A stretch of DNA of 64,000 nucleotides from Diphasiastrum complanatum (GCA_029204225.1 MU832663.1:1-64000), one strand, 5' to 3'. Numbered from the stretch's first letter, positions 12,221-25,320 are shown. Made by a program: numbers and translations. The notes: a model not told the origin generated them from the letters alone.

Positions 12221-12882
12221 TCAAACTCTTGGATCCACAACCTCTCTGCCGCCATCAGCTCTTCCTCCAAAGTAAGACCTTGATGGCACGGTATCTCGAA
12301 GATCCCTCCTACATGCGTACCAATCCTTATTACTATCTAGTAGCAAGGCGAGAACCGTTTCTGCCACCAAGGTCAAGAATAGAATCTTTTGGCCTAAGCT
12401 CACAGGAGTCGATACCGGCAACTTGGCCGAAGGCATGGTCACCAACTGCCGAGTCTTCTACCAGAAGCACCATGGCAATCCTGATCGCGATGTTAGATAT
12501 TTTGTGGATAATTGCAGTCTGGTGGCATTTCTGGCAGAACTCAGAGGTTTTTGGGATCAAGGGTTACCCCCAATTGCCCTTGACATCGATAAACCCTTGC
12601 GCACGCAAGACGACCATATCAACGTTGCAAGGCTCTATTATCGCGCTGCACTTACTTCCGTCTTGCACATTGATATGGTGGAGCTATGGACAACCCATAA
12701 TTTTCTCCAGGGTATGTTCCATTATTACAAACCCATGCCCTTCTTGAACAAATTACGGTGGCAAGCGATGGAGGACATCGGGACGACCATCTACCACTCC
12801 CAACAACAACAGTCTCGCCTCCAAGAAGCACAAAAAATCCAGGACGAAAAGGCGTCGATTGGTGTGGGACCACCAGTCCAAT
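12221..12882 (+). pseudogene. Gy2 third-ORF C-terminal region
   Basis: Matches Gy5 at 46,411-47,060 almost throughout. The shared frame contains LLDPQPLCRHQLF, MARYLEDPSYMRTNPYYY, and after a frameshift near 12,370 FYQKHHGNPDRDVRYF, NFLQGMFHYYKPMPFLNKLRW. The polypurine tract of the element follows within a few bases. Same family as the large Gy4 ORF (28,044-30,944). Function unknown. Confidence 0.7.
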
Positions 12883-13681
12883 AAGGAGGGGGATAATGTT
12901 AGCAACTGTGCTAACACAGAGAAAATAAAAAAATAATAAAACACCATGGCATGTGTTTTGTAAGACCACGTATGAGTATCTATCAATAAACTTCAAGCCA
13001 TGAGTAGAAGCTTAAATAATAATAAAATAGCTTAAACTTAGATTTAGAACTTAGACTTAGGAAACTTAAGATTAGAAATATTTTATCTTTGGTTGTCCTA
13101 AGTTAAGAAAATTGAATTTCTAAATCCTAAGTTAGAAGTTCTAGAAAGGCTAGAAACAGATTAGTTCCATAAGTTAGTAGACACTTATGGAAGACCCTCC
13201 TTGCCATAAAAGGAGAGGTATTTGCATTGTAAATGACACTTTTGAGATTAAGCTATCTTGCTCTCTATTTTGGAGAATTATCATTCTATTTCATTTGTGT
13301 TCCCCTTGGAAAGGTGCATAGCTTGAGGGAAGGTGCTCGGGACTCCTCTTGCCTCCTTTTCACCGGTTTTATTGTGGCATGTTCATTATTGCTTTGTTGT
13401 TTAGTATTAGCAGCAATCTCATTTTCTTACCCTTCGAGTGTTAATCTAGGATTAGTCTAGTCACCTTGCTAGTTGGGTAAGCCTTAGCAAGAATTGTCAT
13501 TGTTATTACTAATTAGTTTATTTCCGTTTCGGGCACTAGTTGGGTAAGCCTTAGTGCTCTCATTCCTTCATATTTCTGTTGAAGCTTTTGTAGAAACTTA
13601 AAAAGTGGACGAATCTCTACATCCCTATACTACACCCGTAAGTAGATCTAGCCACCGCACTCGCTAGAAATACTTCCAACA
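12883..13681 (+). mobile_element. Polypurine tract and LTR shared by Gy2 and (probably) Gy3
   Basis: AAGGAGGGGGA at 12,883-12,893 is the polypurine tract. The LTR runs 12,897-13,681 (785 bp), starting TGTTAGCAAC and ending CTTCCAACA. It is followed at once by a PBS, so it served as the 3' LTR of Gy2 and as a 5' LTR for what follows, most simply Gy3. A second LTR of this family is at 47,083-48,546. Confidence 0.75.
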
Positions 13682-13697
13682 TTGGCACCGTTGCCGC
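13682..13697 (+). promoter_or_regulatory. Primer-binding site, Athila/Ogre-like (tRNA-Asp type)
   Basis: TTGGCACCGTTGCCGC begins right after the LTR end. It resembles the TTGGCGCCGTTGCCGGG primer sites of plant Athila/Ogre/Tat elements, which are matched to tRNA-Asp (or tRNA-Arg); that attribution is from memory. Confidence 0.65.
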
Positions 13698-13830
13698 TTT
13701 TTAAGTACTTTTCTACCTAGCTTCTTCTCCTTTCTTTCTTTTATTTCTTGCTTCTGTGTTGTATGTTTGCTTATGTGCTTATCTCTATCTACCAACAAAC
13801 AGCACGCGTCATCTCTCCAGGTCCTACACG
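13698..13830 (+). other. Gy3-family leader start
   Basis: Matches 48,563-48,691 after the equivalent PBS (shared CTTCTGTGTTGTATGTTTGC and CAACAAACAGCACGCGTC). It breaks off at 13,830, where the second RT-fragment copy is inserted. Confidence 0.55.
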
Positions 13831-15745
<1,915 letters not shown>

Positions 15746-17180
15746 GTGATGTTCAAATTACTCATATCAAGATGCGTCGCGAAGAGTCTGTTCGAAACTA
15801 CATTGAGCATTTTAAACGTCTCAAAGTAGAATGTGTTGATGAAAATATCACTGAACGCATGGCCATAAAACTATTTTTAGTTGGATTGCCTCAAAACATC
15901 CACCGTGAACTCAAACCAGTTGATCTTTATGATCAACTTAAAGATGTGATGACCGATGCTATCCGTGAAGAAGACGAAGGTTCCAATGATGACTTTGACC
16001 ATCGTGAAAAGAAATCTAAGAATCCGGATCGTCCTAAGTCTGATAATATTGCTCTCTCTTCTGAAATTCTACATCAAATGAAAACCTGGCAAAAAGCTCA
16101 ACAATCACATATGGATAAACTCACTGCCGATTTCCAAACCGCCATGAAAGAAATTACTGAGAAATTCTTTCCAGCAAGAGAAAATGTATGGTGTCCAATC
16201 TGCTCACAGCATCACACTGCTAACGAATGCCCTCAACCACGAAATCATTTTCCAGCAGCCACCAGACCCACCGTTTATCGAGCTTACGCCCCTACCCGCT
16301 ACAACAACCTGTGCCATGACCAAGGGTTTACCAACCATGACCACTTGCACCAAATAAATATACATCCCCACGTCAACAGTTTGTTGTTAACCAACCTGCC
16401 CCACAATATGTTGTCCATTATCTTGATCCAAATACCATCGATCCGGCCACCTACTATGTGGAAACAATACTCAACCGCAGTACTCTACTGAAACAGTTGT
16501 TTATTATACCTATGATTCTAATGCTCAACCACTGGATTCCAATGCCCAAGCTTATAATCCAAACCAAGCTGTGTTTGCTGCACACCAACTACCCGCAATA
16601 CGAGGATGTTTTATCTGTGCAGGTAAACATCCTAGTATTCGCTGCCCAGATTAACTTCGTTTCCCTCTAGCTTGTGAAAATTGTGGAATTGAATATCACG
16701 TAAAGGACTGCCTATCCCGACCAAACCTGCTACTCCAGTTTGTTCAGTGCAAGTAGAAACTTTACCAGTTGAAACTCATCTTGCTTGGGTCTTGACTCGG
16801 GCACAAACCCAACGCCAAGCCCCTACATTTGCACCCAGCAAAACTCAACCGCAGGCTGTTCCTCCAAGTGATGATTCAATCTCGATAGTTTATCCCCACC
16901 CATTTGAAGAAATTAGGTTGCATCATGAGTATCGCCAGCAAATCCGTAATGCCGACCAACACTCTTCCTCTTCCCATAAAGTAACTCACAAGCCCTTTGA
17001 AAGCAAAACCCTTGAAGGTACCGAAGTTTGGGGAGATTTACTACAAGCCAATGTCACTCTTCTCTTCCATGTCCTCTGGAAGCATGCTGGCCAGTGGAAA
17101 TAACAAATCCAATCCAATATCACCACCACTATTGATGAGTTGCCTGAAATGCCCTTACATCTAACCAATCCACTCAACGA
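15746..17180 (+). pseudogene. Gy3 gag (5'-truncated) with zinc knuckles
   Basis: Opens inside the gag domain at QITHIKMRREESVRNYIEHF, aligned with the KMGKRERVRDYIE block of Gy4 and Gy6. Then comes LVGLPQNIHRELK, an acidic segment, and a first knuckle WCPICSQHHTANECP (about 16,190). After a frameshift near 16,300 there are CFICAGKHPSIRC (about 16,610-16,650) and CENCGIEYHVKDC (about 16,673-16,711). These use C-X2-C-X3-H-X4-C or nearby spacings, not only the classical CCHC. Intact relatives coat genomic RNA. Missing N-terminus and frameshifts make it non-functional. Confidence 0.8.
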
Positions 17181-17253
17181 ACGAGACAACATCAAAATCC
17201 CAGCTACCCATCATCAATCCCGTGAAGTTTTAGCAGTACTCGATGGAGGTTCC
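17181..17253 (+). pseudogene. Gy3 aspartic protease, left part, cut by Co-A
   Basis: Reads EVLAVLDGGS and stops at 17,253. Catalytic Asp is the GAT at 17,242-17,244. The matching right part begins at 23,120 with GVNIIS, after the Co-A element and its 5-bp duplication. Confidence 0.8.
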
Positions 17254-17906
17254 TGTGAAAAACTCAGATCCAAAAGATGCTAAAGTTTCATAAAGATCTT
17301 GGCCATGGAAGTTATGCACATCTAGATTGAAAAAATGATAGAAATTGTGATGTTAAGCATACTAAACATCAACTAAACATCAAAATCTGATCATAAGCTT
17401 CCACAAACAGAAACTTGCTGTCCCTGTCCGTACTTCAGAGCCTACAACCTGCATTTCACACGTGTGAAGCCATAGCAACAAAGAAATCACAATTCTAGTG
17501 GCTAGAATGCAAGATATGAACAAAAAAGTGAGAGAGAAGAAGATGGACCTTCAAAGAGCATAACATTCATTCAATAGAATGAAAATGAGATGTGTACATA
17601 CTCGTGGAGATGGCTATTTATAGCAGCCATAGTGCCTCTTGGCCACTTGTCTTATGATAGGCTAAAATTGGGGTCCAATAGGATTCACCCATATACCTAG
17701 AAATTTGGTCAAATAGGAATGCACCAAATTATGAGCCAATAGAAGAGCTCCACACTCGACCTCCTCTAATTAATGTGACCTCAAAAGTAGTGTACACATA
17801 CTTTGGGCCTCTACATACATGTATGAACCTATCTCTAACTTTTATTTGGCCATAGGCCTACAAAATCTCAAGTTAGGAAAATACTACTAGTTGACAATTT
17901 TTCACA
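17254..17906 (-). repeat. Co-A 3' LTR (left copy)
   Basis: 653 bp, TGTGAAAAAC...TTTTTCACA on the plus strand. A TATA-type box lies at 17,614-17,623 (CTATTTATAG, giving CTATAAATAG on the minus strand). The palindrome TTCACACGTGTGAA is at 17,455-17,468. The polyprotein stop codon (17,902-17,904) lies inside this LTR. Confidence 0.95.
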
Positions 17907-20900
17907 CTCCCTCTTCAACTAGTTTTAGCATAGATTTAGAAAGTACACCAAGACTTGTTCTATGCTTGAAAAATAAGTCCTTTCCCAATGCTTTGGTAAA
18001 GATATCAGCCACACATTCCTTTGATGGGACATGTTCAAGCTTGATCTCTTTTGCCAACACTTGTTCTCTCACAAAATGGTAAGCCACCTCGATATGTTTG
18101 CTCCTTGCATGGAAAACCGGATTGCTTGCTAGACTTTGGGCTGAAAGGTTGTCACAAAAGATGATTGGACTCTCTGAAAAATCCAGCAAATGAAGCTCCA
18201 TAATCATCCTCTTGATCCACACCATCTCCTTTGTGCATGATGTCAAAGCTTTGTACTCGGCCTCACTAGAAGAAAGTGATATAGTTGCTTGTTTCTTCGA
18301 CATCCATGAGATAGCTCCATCACCTATGAAAATAGCATGTGCATTTATGGATTTTCTATCCATAAGGTCTCCTGCAAAATCTGAATCTGAAAAACCAAAT
18401 AAGTTAGGTGATGAGCCTCTATAAACAATGCCAAAATCTTTTGTTCCCGAGATGTATCTCAAGATCCTCTTTCCTAGTTTCCAATGTTCTATGCTAGGAT
18501 CTTGCATGAATTGGCTTAATCTACCAACACAATAAGATAAATCAGGTCTTGTGATGGTTAGATATATAAGAGAACCTATTAGCTTCCTATAGAGAGTAAT
18601 GTCCTCGAAGGATCTTTCATTACCTCTTATAGTTAGCTTTACATGTGATTCCATAGGTGTATCAATAGGATTTGCATCTACCATATGAAATCTATTGAGA
18701 ATAGAAATAGCATACTTCTCTTGTGAAATAAAAGTGATTTGAGAAGTTCTAATTACTTCTATTCCTAAGATATAGCTCAAAAGACCAAGATCATGCACTT
18801 CAAATTCCTTTTTTAGTGCTTTCTTGATATCTTCTATATCTTCCTTGTTCCCTCCACTTAAAATAATGTCATCCACATAAATTAGAAGGATTGTAACATC
18901 ATTAGCACTAATTCTAAAGTAAAGTGAATGATCATACTCACTCATAGTGAAGTTTTGAGAAAGTAGAAAAGAGTTAAGCCTAGCATACCAACTCCTTGGT
19001 GCTTGCTTAAGACCATACAAACTTTTTTGTAGAAAACACACATGATTAGGCTTGCTATGAGAAACATAGCTCTCGGGTTGCTCCATGTAGACTTCCTCTT
19101 CAAGATCACCATTCAAGAAAGCATTAGAAATGTCTAATTGCCAAAGATCCCATCCATAAAGAGTTGCAAGGGAAATGATTACTCTTATGCTCACCATCTT
19201 TGCCACGGGTGCAAAGGTTTCCTCATAGTCAATGCCATGCTCTTGAGCATAACCTTTAGCCACCAACCTTGCCTTCAACTTGTTGATAGATCCATCTTGA
19301 TTTGTCTTTACCTTGAAGATCCATTTGCATCCAATTGCACTTTTGCCCTTTGGAAGCTCCACCAATCTCCATGTGTTGTTCTTCATAAGTGCTTCAAACT
19401 CAAGATCCATTGCTTGGATCCATTCCTCTTCTTGCCTTGCTTCATCTACACATGAAGGTACATCAAAAGAAGTTAGGAAAGCATAGTTGGATCCATCCAC
19501 CACTTGCTTACCTTTGCCATCATAAGTGAGCCTTGAGGGTTTCACTTTATGCCTTGGAGTTCTCCTTGGAATTTGACTTGAAGAGGCTTCTTCAACATCC
19601 ACATCCAATGTGTCATCAACTCCATTGTCATCAAGCACATTAGTTGCAACAACACCATCATCACTTGAAACAACTTTTGGAATGTTACCTTCATCAAAAA
19701 TGACATCCCTACTTGTGAACACTTTCTTGATTGAAGGAACATAAATCCTATATGCTTTGCTTACTTCACTATAACCAACAAAAATGCCCTTTCTTGAAGA
19801 TGGATCCTCCTTAGTTCTATCATCAAGAGTAATGTTGAAGTAGCAAATGCATCCAAAAGTTCTTAGAAACTTGACATTAGGCTTCGTACCAAACAAAGCT
19901 TCAAAAGGGGTTTTTCCTTCCAATACAACACTTGGCCATCTATTGCATAGGAAATTTGCACACAACAAAGCATCACTCCAAAAAGGTTTAGGAAGATTAG
20001 CATTCAATCTCATTGCCTTTGCACTCTCACACAAGGTTCTATTCTTCCTCTCGGCCACTCCATTTTGTTGTGGTGTTCTTGGACATGTGTACTCCCTCTT
20101 GATCCCATGCTCATCGCAAAAGGCTTTGAATTTGTTAGAAATGTATTCACCACCATTGTCGCTCCTCAAGCATTTGATTTTGGTTGTAAATTGAGTCTCA
20201 ATAGCAACTTTGAACTTGACAAACACATCAAACACCTCATCCTTGCTCTTTAGTAGATAAACCCAACAAAATCTACTAAAATCATCAATGAAAGTTACAT
20301 ACATCTTAGCACCTCCATTGCTAATTGTAGTAACACCATGAATATCCGAATGCAAGAGAGAAAAAGGCATCTTAGATCTAGATATAGATCTAGTATATGG
20401 CAATCTATGTGATTTAGACAAAGCACATTCTTCACAAACATGATTCAAGCAAGTAAGAGACTTGGGAAGTCCCCTTACTACCTCCTTTTTGGCTATTACC
20501 TCCAAGGCCTTGTAGTTGAGATGTCCCATCCTTTTATGCCATACCTCTTGAATTGACATTTGTTCATTTGCCATGCATCCAACTTGGTTAGCAACAACAC
20601 ATGCATCAAGCTTGAACAATTTCCCTTGCCTTTTCCCTTTTGCAATGATACTACACCCCTTTTTGATCAAGCAAGCATCACCATCAAACTCAACTTTGAA
20701 TCCTTTGTCAAGCATTTGGCTTACACTAAGTAAGTTCTTGGTAATGGATGGAATGAGCAAAACATCTTTCAATTCTATATTCCTATTTGTAGAAAGTGAA
20801 ATAGGAATTGTGCCAATCCCCTTGATTGCACACTCACCATCATTTGCGGTATAGATTACCTTCCTATCACCATCAAATGCCATTAAAGATGAAAAATACT

Positions 20901-21852
20901 CTTTATGATATGTCATATGAGAAGTGGCTCCACTATCAATCCACCAAGGATCAATGTCTCCATGATTAGCCAACAAGCAAGATGACATAACAAAAGCATC
21001 ATTTGAAAGAAGCTCATCCCCACCCTCATCAATAGTTAGATTGGTTTGCTTTTCCCCTTGATCCCTCTTTTTCTTAAAACAATCACTAGCAAAATGCCCT
21101 TTGACTCCACAATAGAAACATTTTAGCTTAGATCTATCCTTCTTTTTGCCAAAAGTAGAGTGCTCACCTTGGTCTTGCCCTTTAGACCAATTGCTTTTAC
21201 CTTTGCCCTTGAACTTGCCTTTAGAGAACATTGCCTCCTCTTCTCCTCCTTGAGATGTAGAAGATGCTCCCACTCTTGCTTGCAACCTGAATTCTTCAGC
21301 CAACAAGACCTCTTGCAAGTCTCCAACACTTGGTAAACATTTTTGGATAGCATAACTTTGAACAAGATTAGCATGATCATCCAACAAGCCATTGAGAATC
21401 ACTTGAACAAGCTCCTCATTATTTATGCCATCATTAATGCATGCTAACTCATCATTCAATGCTTTAACTCTCAAAACAAAAGCATGTCCATTCTCACTCT
21501 TCTTTTGCATACAAGAAAAGATTTGCCTTCTTAAAGTCAACACTCTAGAAGTAGACTTGGATTCATAAACCTTCTTCAAGGCTTCCCAAGCTTCACTAGA
21601 TGATGTGCACTTACCAACCTCTTTGATAAGCTCATTTGTCACATTCATCTTGATCATGTGAAGGGCTTTCTTTGCCCTCTTGTCATACCTCAATTGTTCT
21701 TGAGGTGCCAAAGGTCTCTCCTCCACACCTACAACAATATCCATCAACTCATTCATCTCAAGCAAAGACTCCATCCTTACTTTCCAAGTAGAATAGTTGA
21801 GGGAGGTAAGCCTATCATTGCTTTCCAACATGTAGCCTCCATTTGTAGCCAT
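17902..21852 (-). CDS. Co-A Gag-Pol polyprotein (Ty1/copia)
   Basis: One frame of 1,316 residues. Gag occupies about 1-240, with the zinc knuckle CFYCGVKGHFASDC at 245-258. Protease has WIDSGATSHM at 304-313, catalytic Asp 306. Integrase has the HHCC finger (H439, H444, C473, C476) and the D503, D565, E601 triad with D-35-E spacing, then a GKTPFEALFG region. RT starts near 840 (TFAPVAKMVSIR) and has YVDD at 992-995. RNase H has SDSDFAGD (1,154-1,161), E1197 in SSSEAEY and D1234 in FCDN. Domain order gag-PR-INT-RT-RH defines copia. The start at 21,852 matches the MAxNGGxMLES start of Co-C. No stop or frameshift was seen, so it looks functional. The last codons are encoded by the polypurine tract. 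Confidence 0.97.
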   Translation of the reverse strand: MATNGGYMLESNDRLTSLNYSTWKVRMESLLEMNELMDIVVGVEERPLAPQEQLRYDKRAKKALHMIKMNVTNELIKEVGKCTSSSEAWEALKKVYESKSTSRVLTLRRQIFSCMQKKSENGHAFVLRVKALNDELACINDGINNEELVQVILNGLLDDHANLVQSYAIQKCLPSVGDLQEVLLAEEFRLQARVGASSTSQGGEEEAMFSKGKFKGKGKSNWSKGQDQGEHSTFGKKKDRSKLKCFYCGVKGHFASDCFKKKRDQGEKQTNLTIDEGGDELLSNDAFVMSSCLLANHGDIDPWWIDSGATSHMTYHKEYFSSLMAFDGDRKVIYTANDGECAIKGIGTIPISLSTNRNIELKDVLLIPSITKNLLSVSQMLDKGFKVEFDGDACLIKKGCSIIAKGKRQGKLFKLDACVVANQVGCMANEQMSIQEVWHKRMGHLNYKALEVIAKKEVVRGLPKSLTCLNHVCEECALSKSHRLPYTRSISRSKMPFSLLHSDIHGVTTISNGGAKMYVTFIDDFSRFCWVYLLKSKDEVFDVFVKFKVAIETQFTTKIKCLRSDNGGEYISNKFKAFCDEHGIKREYTCPRTPQQNGVAERKNRTLCESAKAMRLNANLPKPFWSDALLCANFLCNRWPSVVLEGKTPFEALFGTKPNVKFLRTFGCICYFNITLDDRTKEDPSSRKGIFVGYSEVSKAYRIYVPSIKKVFTSRDVIFDEGNIPKVVSSDDGVVATNVLDDNGVDDTLDVDVEEASSSQIPRRTPRHKVKPSRLTYDGKGKQVVDGSNYAFLTSFDVPSCVDEARQEEEWIQAMDLEFEALMKNNTWRLVELPKGKSAIGCKWIFKVKTNQDGSINKLKARLVAKGYAQEHGIDYEETFAPVAKMVSIRVIISLATLYGWDLWQLDISNAFLNGDLEEEVYMEQPESYVSHSKPNHVCFLQKSLYGLKQAPRSWYARLNSFLLSQNFTMSEYDHSLYFRISANDVTILLIYVDDIILSGGNKEDIEDIKKALKKEFEVHDLGLLSYILGIEVIRTSQITFISQEKYAISILNRFHMVDANPIDTPMESHVKLTIRGNERSFEDITLYRKLIGSLIYLTITRPDLSYCVGRLSQFMQDPSIEHWKLGKRILRYISGTKDFGIVYRGSSPNLFGFSDSDFAGDLMDRKSINAHAIFIGDGAISWMSKKQATISLSSSEAEYKALTSCTKEMVWIKRMIMELHLLDFSESPIIFCDNLSAQSLASNPVFHARSKHIEVAYHFVREQVLAKEIKLEHVPSKECVADIFTKALGKDLFFKHRTSLGVLSKSMLKLVEEGV
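17907..17919 (-). promoter_or_regulatory. Co-A polypurine tract
   Basis: On the minus strand GTTGAAGAGGGAG directly precedes the 3' LTR. It primes plus-strand DNA synthesis in this element class and here also encodes the last residues of the polyprotein (V-E-E-G). Confidence 0.85.
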
Positions 21853-22449
21853 GTTGCAATGATTGATCTCTGATCTTTGACCTGTTCCAATGCACTAAGC
21901 ACTCTCTTGAATCAACAAATGAAACACAAGAAGAAATCACAAAGATTTGGAACCTAAAACCTTACTTTTTCTCTCTTTTCCTCACTTTTTCCTTAATTTT
22001 AGCCACTAGTTTTATGATTTCTTGATCAAACCAAGACCAAACCTCAATATACTTGCTTTTCCCTCACTCCTAAGATTGAAATACACTCTTGAATCATTCA
22101 GCAAACTGAAAATCAGAGGGTTACATCAATTTTGAAGTTTTTGACATGAAGAAGCAAGAAATTGAATCAAAAAACTATATGCTAGAATGGAAAACTAATA
22201 GGATCTTGTTGGATCTTGCATATCCCTCTTTCCAAAACAATTTTTGTCTCCTTATTCTGATAAGTACAGAGGGAATTCGCCCTACTTCAATTGAAATGCA
22301 TACAAATGATGTTTTGATCACAAAGATCCAATTTCTACACATAAATCAACAAGATTTTTAGCTAGAAACTTGATTGGAATGCTACAAAAGCAAACTCGCC
22401 CACAAATCTCTTCTAAATCTGGCAAAACCTGCACATTTGGCCGCCTAAT
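21853..22449 (-). other. Co-A untranslated leader
   Basis: About 600 bp between PBS and start codon on the minus strand. No ORF of note; it should contain packaging and dimerisation signals, which cannot be placed by eye. Confidence 0.5.
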
Positions 22450-22461
22450 GCTCTGATACCA
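22450..22461 (-). promoter_or_regulatory. Co-A primer-binding site
   Basis: TGGTATCAGAGC on the minus strand, directly next to the LTR; complementary to initiator tRNA-Met. Confidence 0.9.
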
Positions 22462-23114
22462 TGTGAAAAACTCAGATCCAAAAGATGCTAAAGTTTCATA
22501 AAGATCTTGGCCATGGAAGTTATGCACATCTAGATTGAAAAAATGATAGAAATTGTGATGTTAAGCATACTAAACATCAACTAAACATCAAAATCTGATC
22601 ATAAGCTTCCACAAACAGAAACTTGCTGTCCCTGTCCGTACTTCAGAGCCTACAACCTGCATTTCACACGTGTGAAGCCATAGCAACAAAGAAATCACAA
22701 TTCTAGTGGCTAGAATGCAAGATATGAACAAAAAAGTGAGAGAGAAGAAGATGGACCTTCAAAGAGCATAACATTCATTCAATAGAATGAAAATGAGATG
22801 TGTACATACTCGTGGAGATGGCTATTTATAGCAGCCATAGTGCCTCTTGGCCACTTGTCTTATGATAGGCTAAAATTGGGGTCCAATAGGATTCACCCAT
22901 ATACCTAGAAATTTGGTCAAATAGGAATGCACCAAATTATGAGCCAATAGAAGAGCTCCACACTCGACCTCCTCTAATTAATGTGACCTCAAAAGTAGTG
23001 TACACATACTTTGGGCCTCTACATACATGTATGAACCTATCTCTAACTTTTATTTGGCCATAGGCCTACAAAATCTCAAGTTAGGAAAATACTACTAGTT
23101 GACAATTTTTCACA
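22462..23114 (-). repeat. Co-A 5' LTR (right copy)
   Basis: 653 bp, same sequence as 17,254-17,906 by eye. Palindrome TTCACACGTGTGAA at 22,663-22,676. Target duplication GTTCC follows at 23,115-23,119. Confidence 0.95.
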
Positions 23115-23780
23115 GTTCCGGGGTTAATATCATTTCCACATCCCTCATGATGGAATGGAATCTGAGAGACAAGCTAGCCAAACCTACTTGTTAGCTTCGA
23201 ATGGCTGATCAAAGTGTGGTCCGACCTACAGGTTTCCTTCCGCACGTGTTGATCAAACTAGGAGGACTCAAATTTTTCGCTGACCTTGTAGTACTTGATA
23301 TTCCCAATAATGCCTATTCTTATGAATTACTACTTGGTCGTCCGTGGCTCACCAATGCACGAGTCGTTCATGACTAGAGCAAAGGTCGAGTCACTTTTGG
23401 TAATCGTGACAATTTTGTCACAATTGACTCAACGGGTAAATTCAAACCTGCACGCATACATGACGAGGGATTCTCAACCACCAACTCAATATTTGAGCCA
23501 TACCAGTCCAGCCACGAAAAAGGTCATTATGTTAAATCTACTGATATCATAAACTGGAGTCACAGTCTAGCTACCATTGATTGTGTGAATGCTGATTACT
23601 GTGCTCAACATCAAGATAATTGTACCTCTCCACACCCGATCGATCACGACCAATCACTTGATCTGGATACATCCATCATCAATATCATTTTTATTGATAT
23701 TCTTCCCCACCATGATGAGCTACTAAATGTTGCATGGCTACCTAATAATGAATCAGACGATTTATTCATTGATGACGAGA
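23115..23780 (+). pseudogene. Gy3 aspartic protease, right part, and linker
   Basis: Resumes GVNIIS just after the target duplication, then ADQSVVRPTG, VVLDIPNNAYSYELLLGRPWL, the ILLGRPWL block that closes gypsy proteases. Stop codons at about 23,190 and 23,376 show that Gy3 was decaying, whether before or after Co-A arrived. The stretch to 23,780 is the acidic linker before RT. Confidence 0.75.
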
Positions 23781-25320
23781 ACGTCTTATGAATTCAGAAT
23801 TGTCCGGAAGATACGGACATCTCTGATATTCAGATCCTCAACTATATGGAAGCACTTCCCCCGAAGACCTATCCGCAACATGCTTCCAAGGTGGAATCAG
23901 TTGCCAAGGTTGCAAGTGAAAAACCTGAGACAAAATCCTACCATCCCAAATGCCCACACTATCCATGGGATCTCTGTGAGGAGGAGACAATCTTTCAAAT
24001 TGATGACGAGATCCTCCATGACATACCCACTGTCTCTCCACCACCAAAACCTCAACTACGTGGTCATACTATGAAAGAGAAAATGAAAAAACCACTTCAA
24101 ATTCAACTGTCGGGTGACCTCACAACTGTTCGGAAAGTTCCTAAGATTGCCTCTAGCCCTACACCCATCCCCAAAAAAACACCATCTCGACAAAATAAAG
24201 ACAAGGCCCCCATCGAATCTACAGCCCATGATGTTATTGCATACTTTAAGGATTATACGATCGAGGATGTCACAATCAAATTATCCCAAGATCAACGTGA
24301 GCCCACTGGTAATTCACACTACGAAGGCTCTACACAAACCATAACTCTTTCCCTGAGTGAGCCAAATGAAACCAACGAATATCTTGTCCACATCGGAACT
24401 CATCCCAATCGTGAACAACGAAGACGGCTTGAAAAGCTCCTGCGAAAATATCGACATATCTTTGTCTGGATCTATAAAGACATGAAAGGCGTCTTACCCC
24501 AAGTAGCTATGCATCGTATCCCACTTAAACCGGGTGCGAGGCCCACTGCGAGTCGTTCGTACAGATGCAATCCCATCTATAAGGCCAAGATCAAAGAAGA
24601 ATTACAACGCCTTTTAGATGCAAGATTTATATATGAAATTGAACATACTGAGTGGGTCTCCCCAATTGTCATCATCCCCAAAAAACCTGAAAAACTCCGG
24701 ATCTGTGTCAATTTTAAAAAACTTAACGCCGTCACTGAATGAGATAATTTTTCATTACCTTTCGGAGAATCCATCTTAGAAAATCTAGCAGGAGATGAGG
24801 CTTACTCCTTCTTAGATGGCTTTAGCGGATATAATATGATCCAAATCGCTGAAGAAGATCAACACAAAACCGCCTTTGTCACAGAATGGGAAACCTTCTG
24901 CTGGAAAGTCATGCCTTTTGGGCTCTGCAATGTCCCTAGCACCTTCCAACGTGTTATGCAAGCGGCCTTTTCTCAGCAGATGGTCGATACCTTAGAAGTT
25001 TACTTGGACGATTTAGGAGCACATTCCGAAGAAATACGTCATTTGTCTGTGCTAAAAAAAACTTGTATCCAATGTCAACGCTTCGATATCTCTCTTAATC
25101 CTGAAAAATGCCAGATTTGGGTAACCCATGGTATTGTGTTAGGACATATTATCTCACGAAATGGCATTGCCACCGATCCTGAAAAGATCCTTATCATTCA
25201 AAATCTACCGGAACTGCGTACGATACGTGAAGTTTACTCCTTCCTTGGCCACGCCAACTACTATCAGTGCTTTATTTTTTATTTCGCTAACAAAGCCCGC
25301 TTACAAAGTAGTTGTAGTTC
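23781..25320 (+). pseudogene. Gy3 reverse transcriptase
   Basis: A connecting region, then RT from about 24,440 (RRRLEKLLRKYRHIFVW), with EIEHTEWVSPIVIIPKK, LRICVNFKKLNAV, a TGA at about 24,740, FLDGFSGYN, VMPFGLCNVPSTFQRVM and the catalytic YLDD at 25,001-25,012. The thumb has GHANYYQCF near 25,250, where a frameshift moves to RNase H. Closest in the window to Gy4 RT. Catalytic box intact, but the stop and frameshift inactivate it. Confidence 0.85.

Larger units (their letters stand above)
17254..23114 (-). mobile_element. Co-A: complete Ty1/copia retrotransposon, 5,861 bp
   Basis: Two 653-bp LTRs (17,254-17,906 and 22,462-23,114) show no difference by eye. They are flanked by the 5-bp target duplication GTTCC at 17,249-17,253 and 23,115-23,119. 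On the minus strand it has a PBS (22,450-22,461), an uninterrupted 1,316-codon polyprotein and a polypurine tract (17,907-17,919). All parts needed for autonomous movement are present, and identical LTRs point to a very recent insertion, into the protease active-site codons of Gy3. Confidence 0.97.

Noticed and set aside
12897-13681. Solo LTR
   Set aside because: A polypurine tract with gag/third-ORF sequence lies before it and a PBS after it, so it is part of larger elements.
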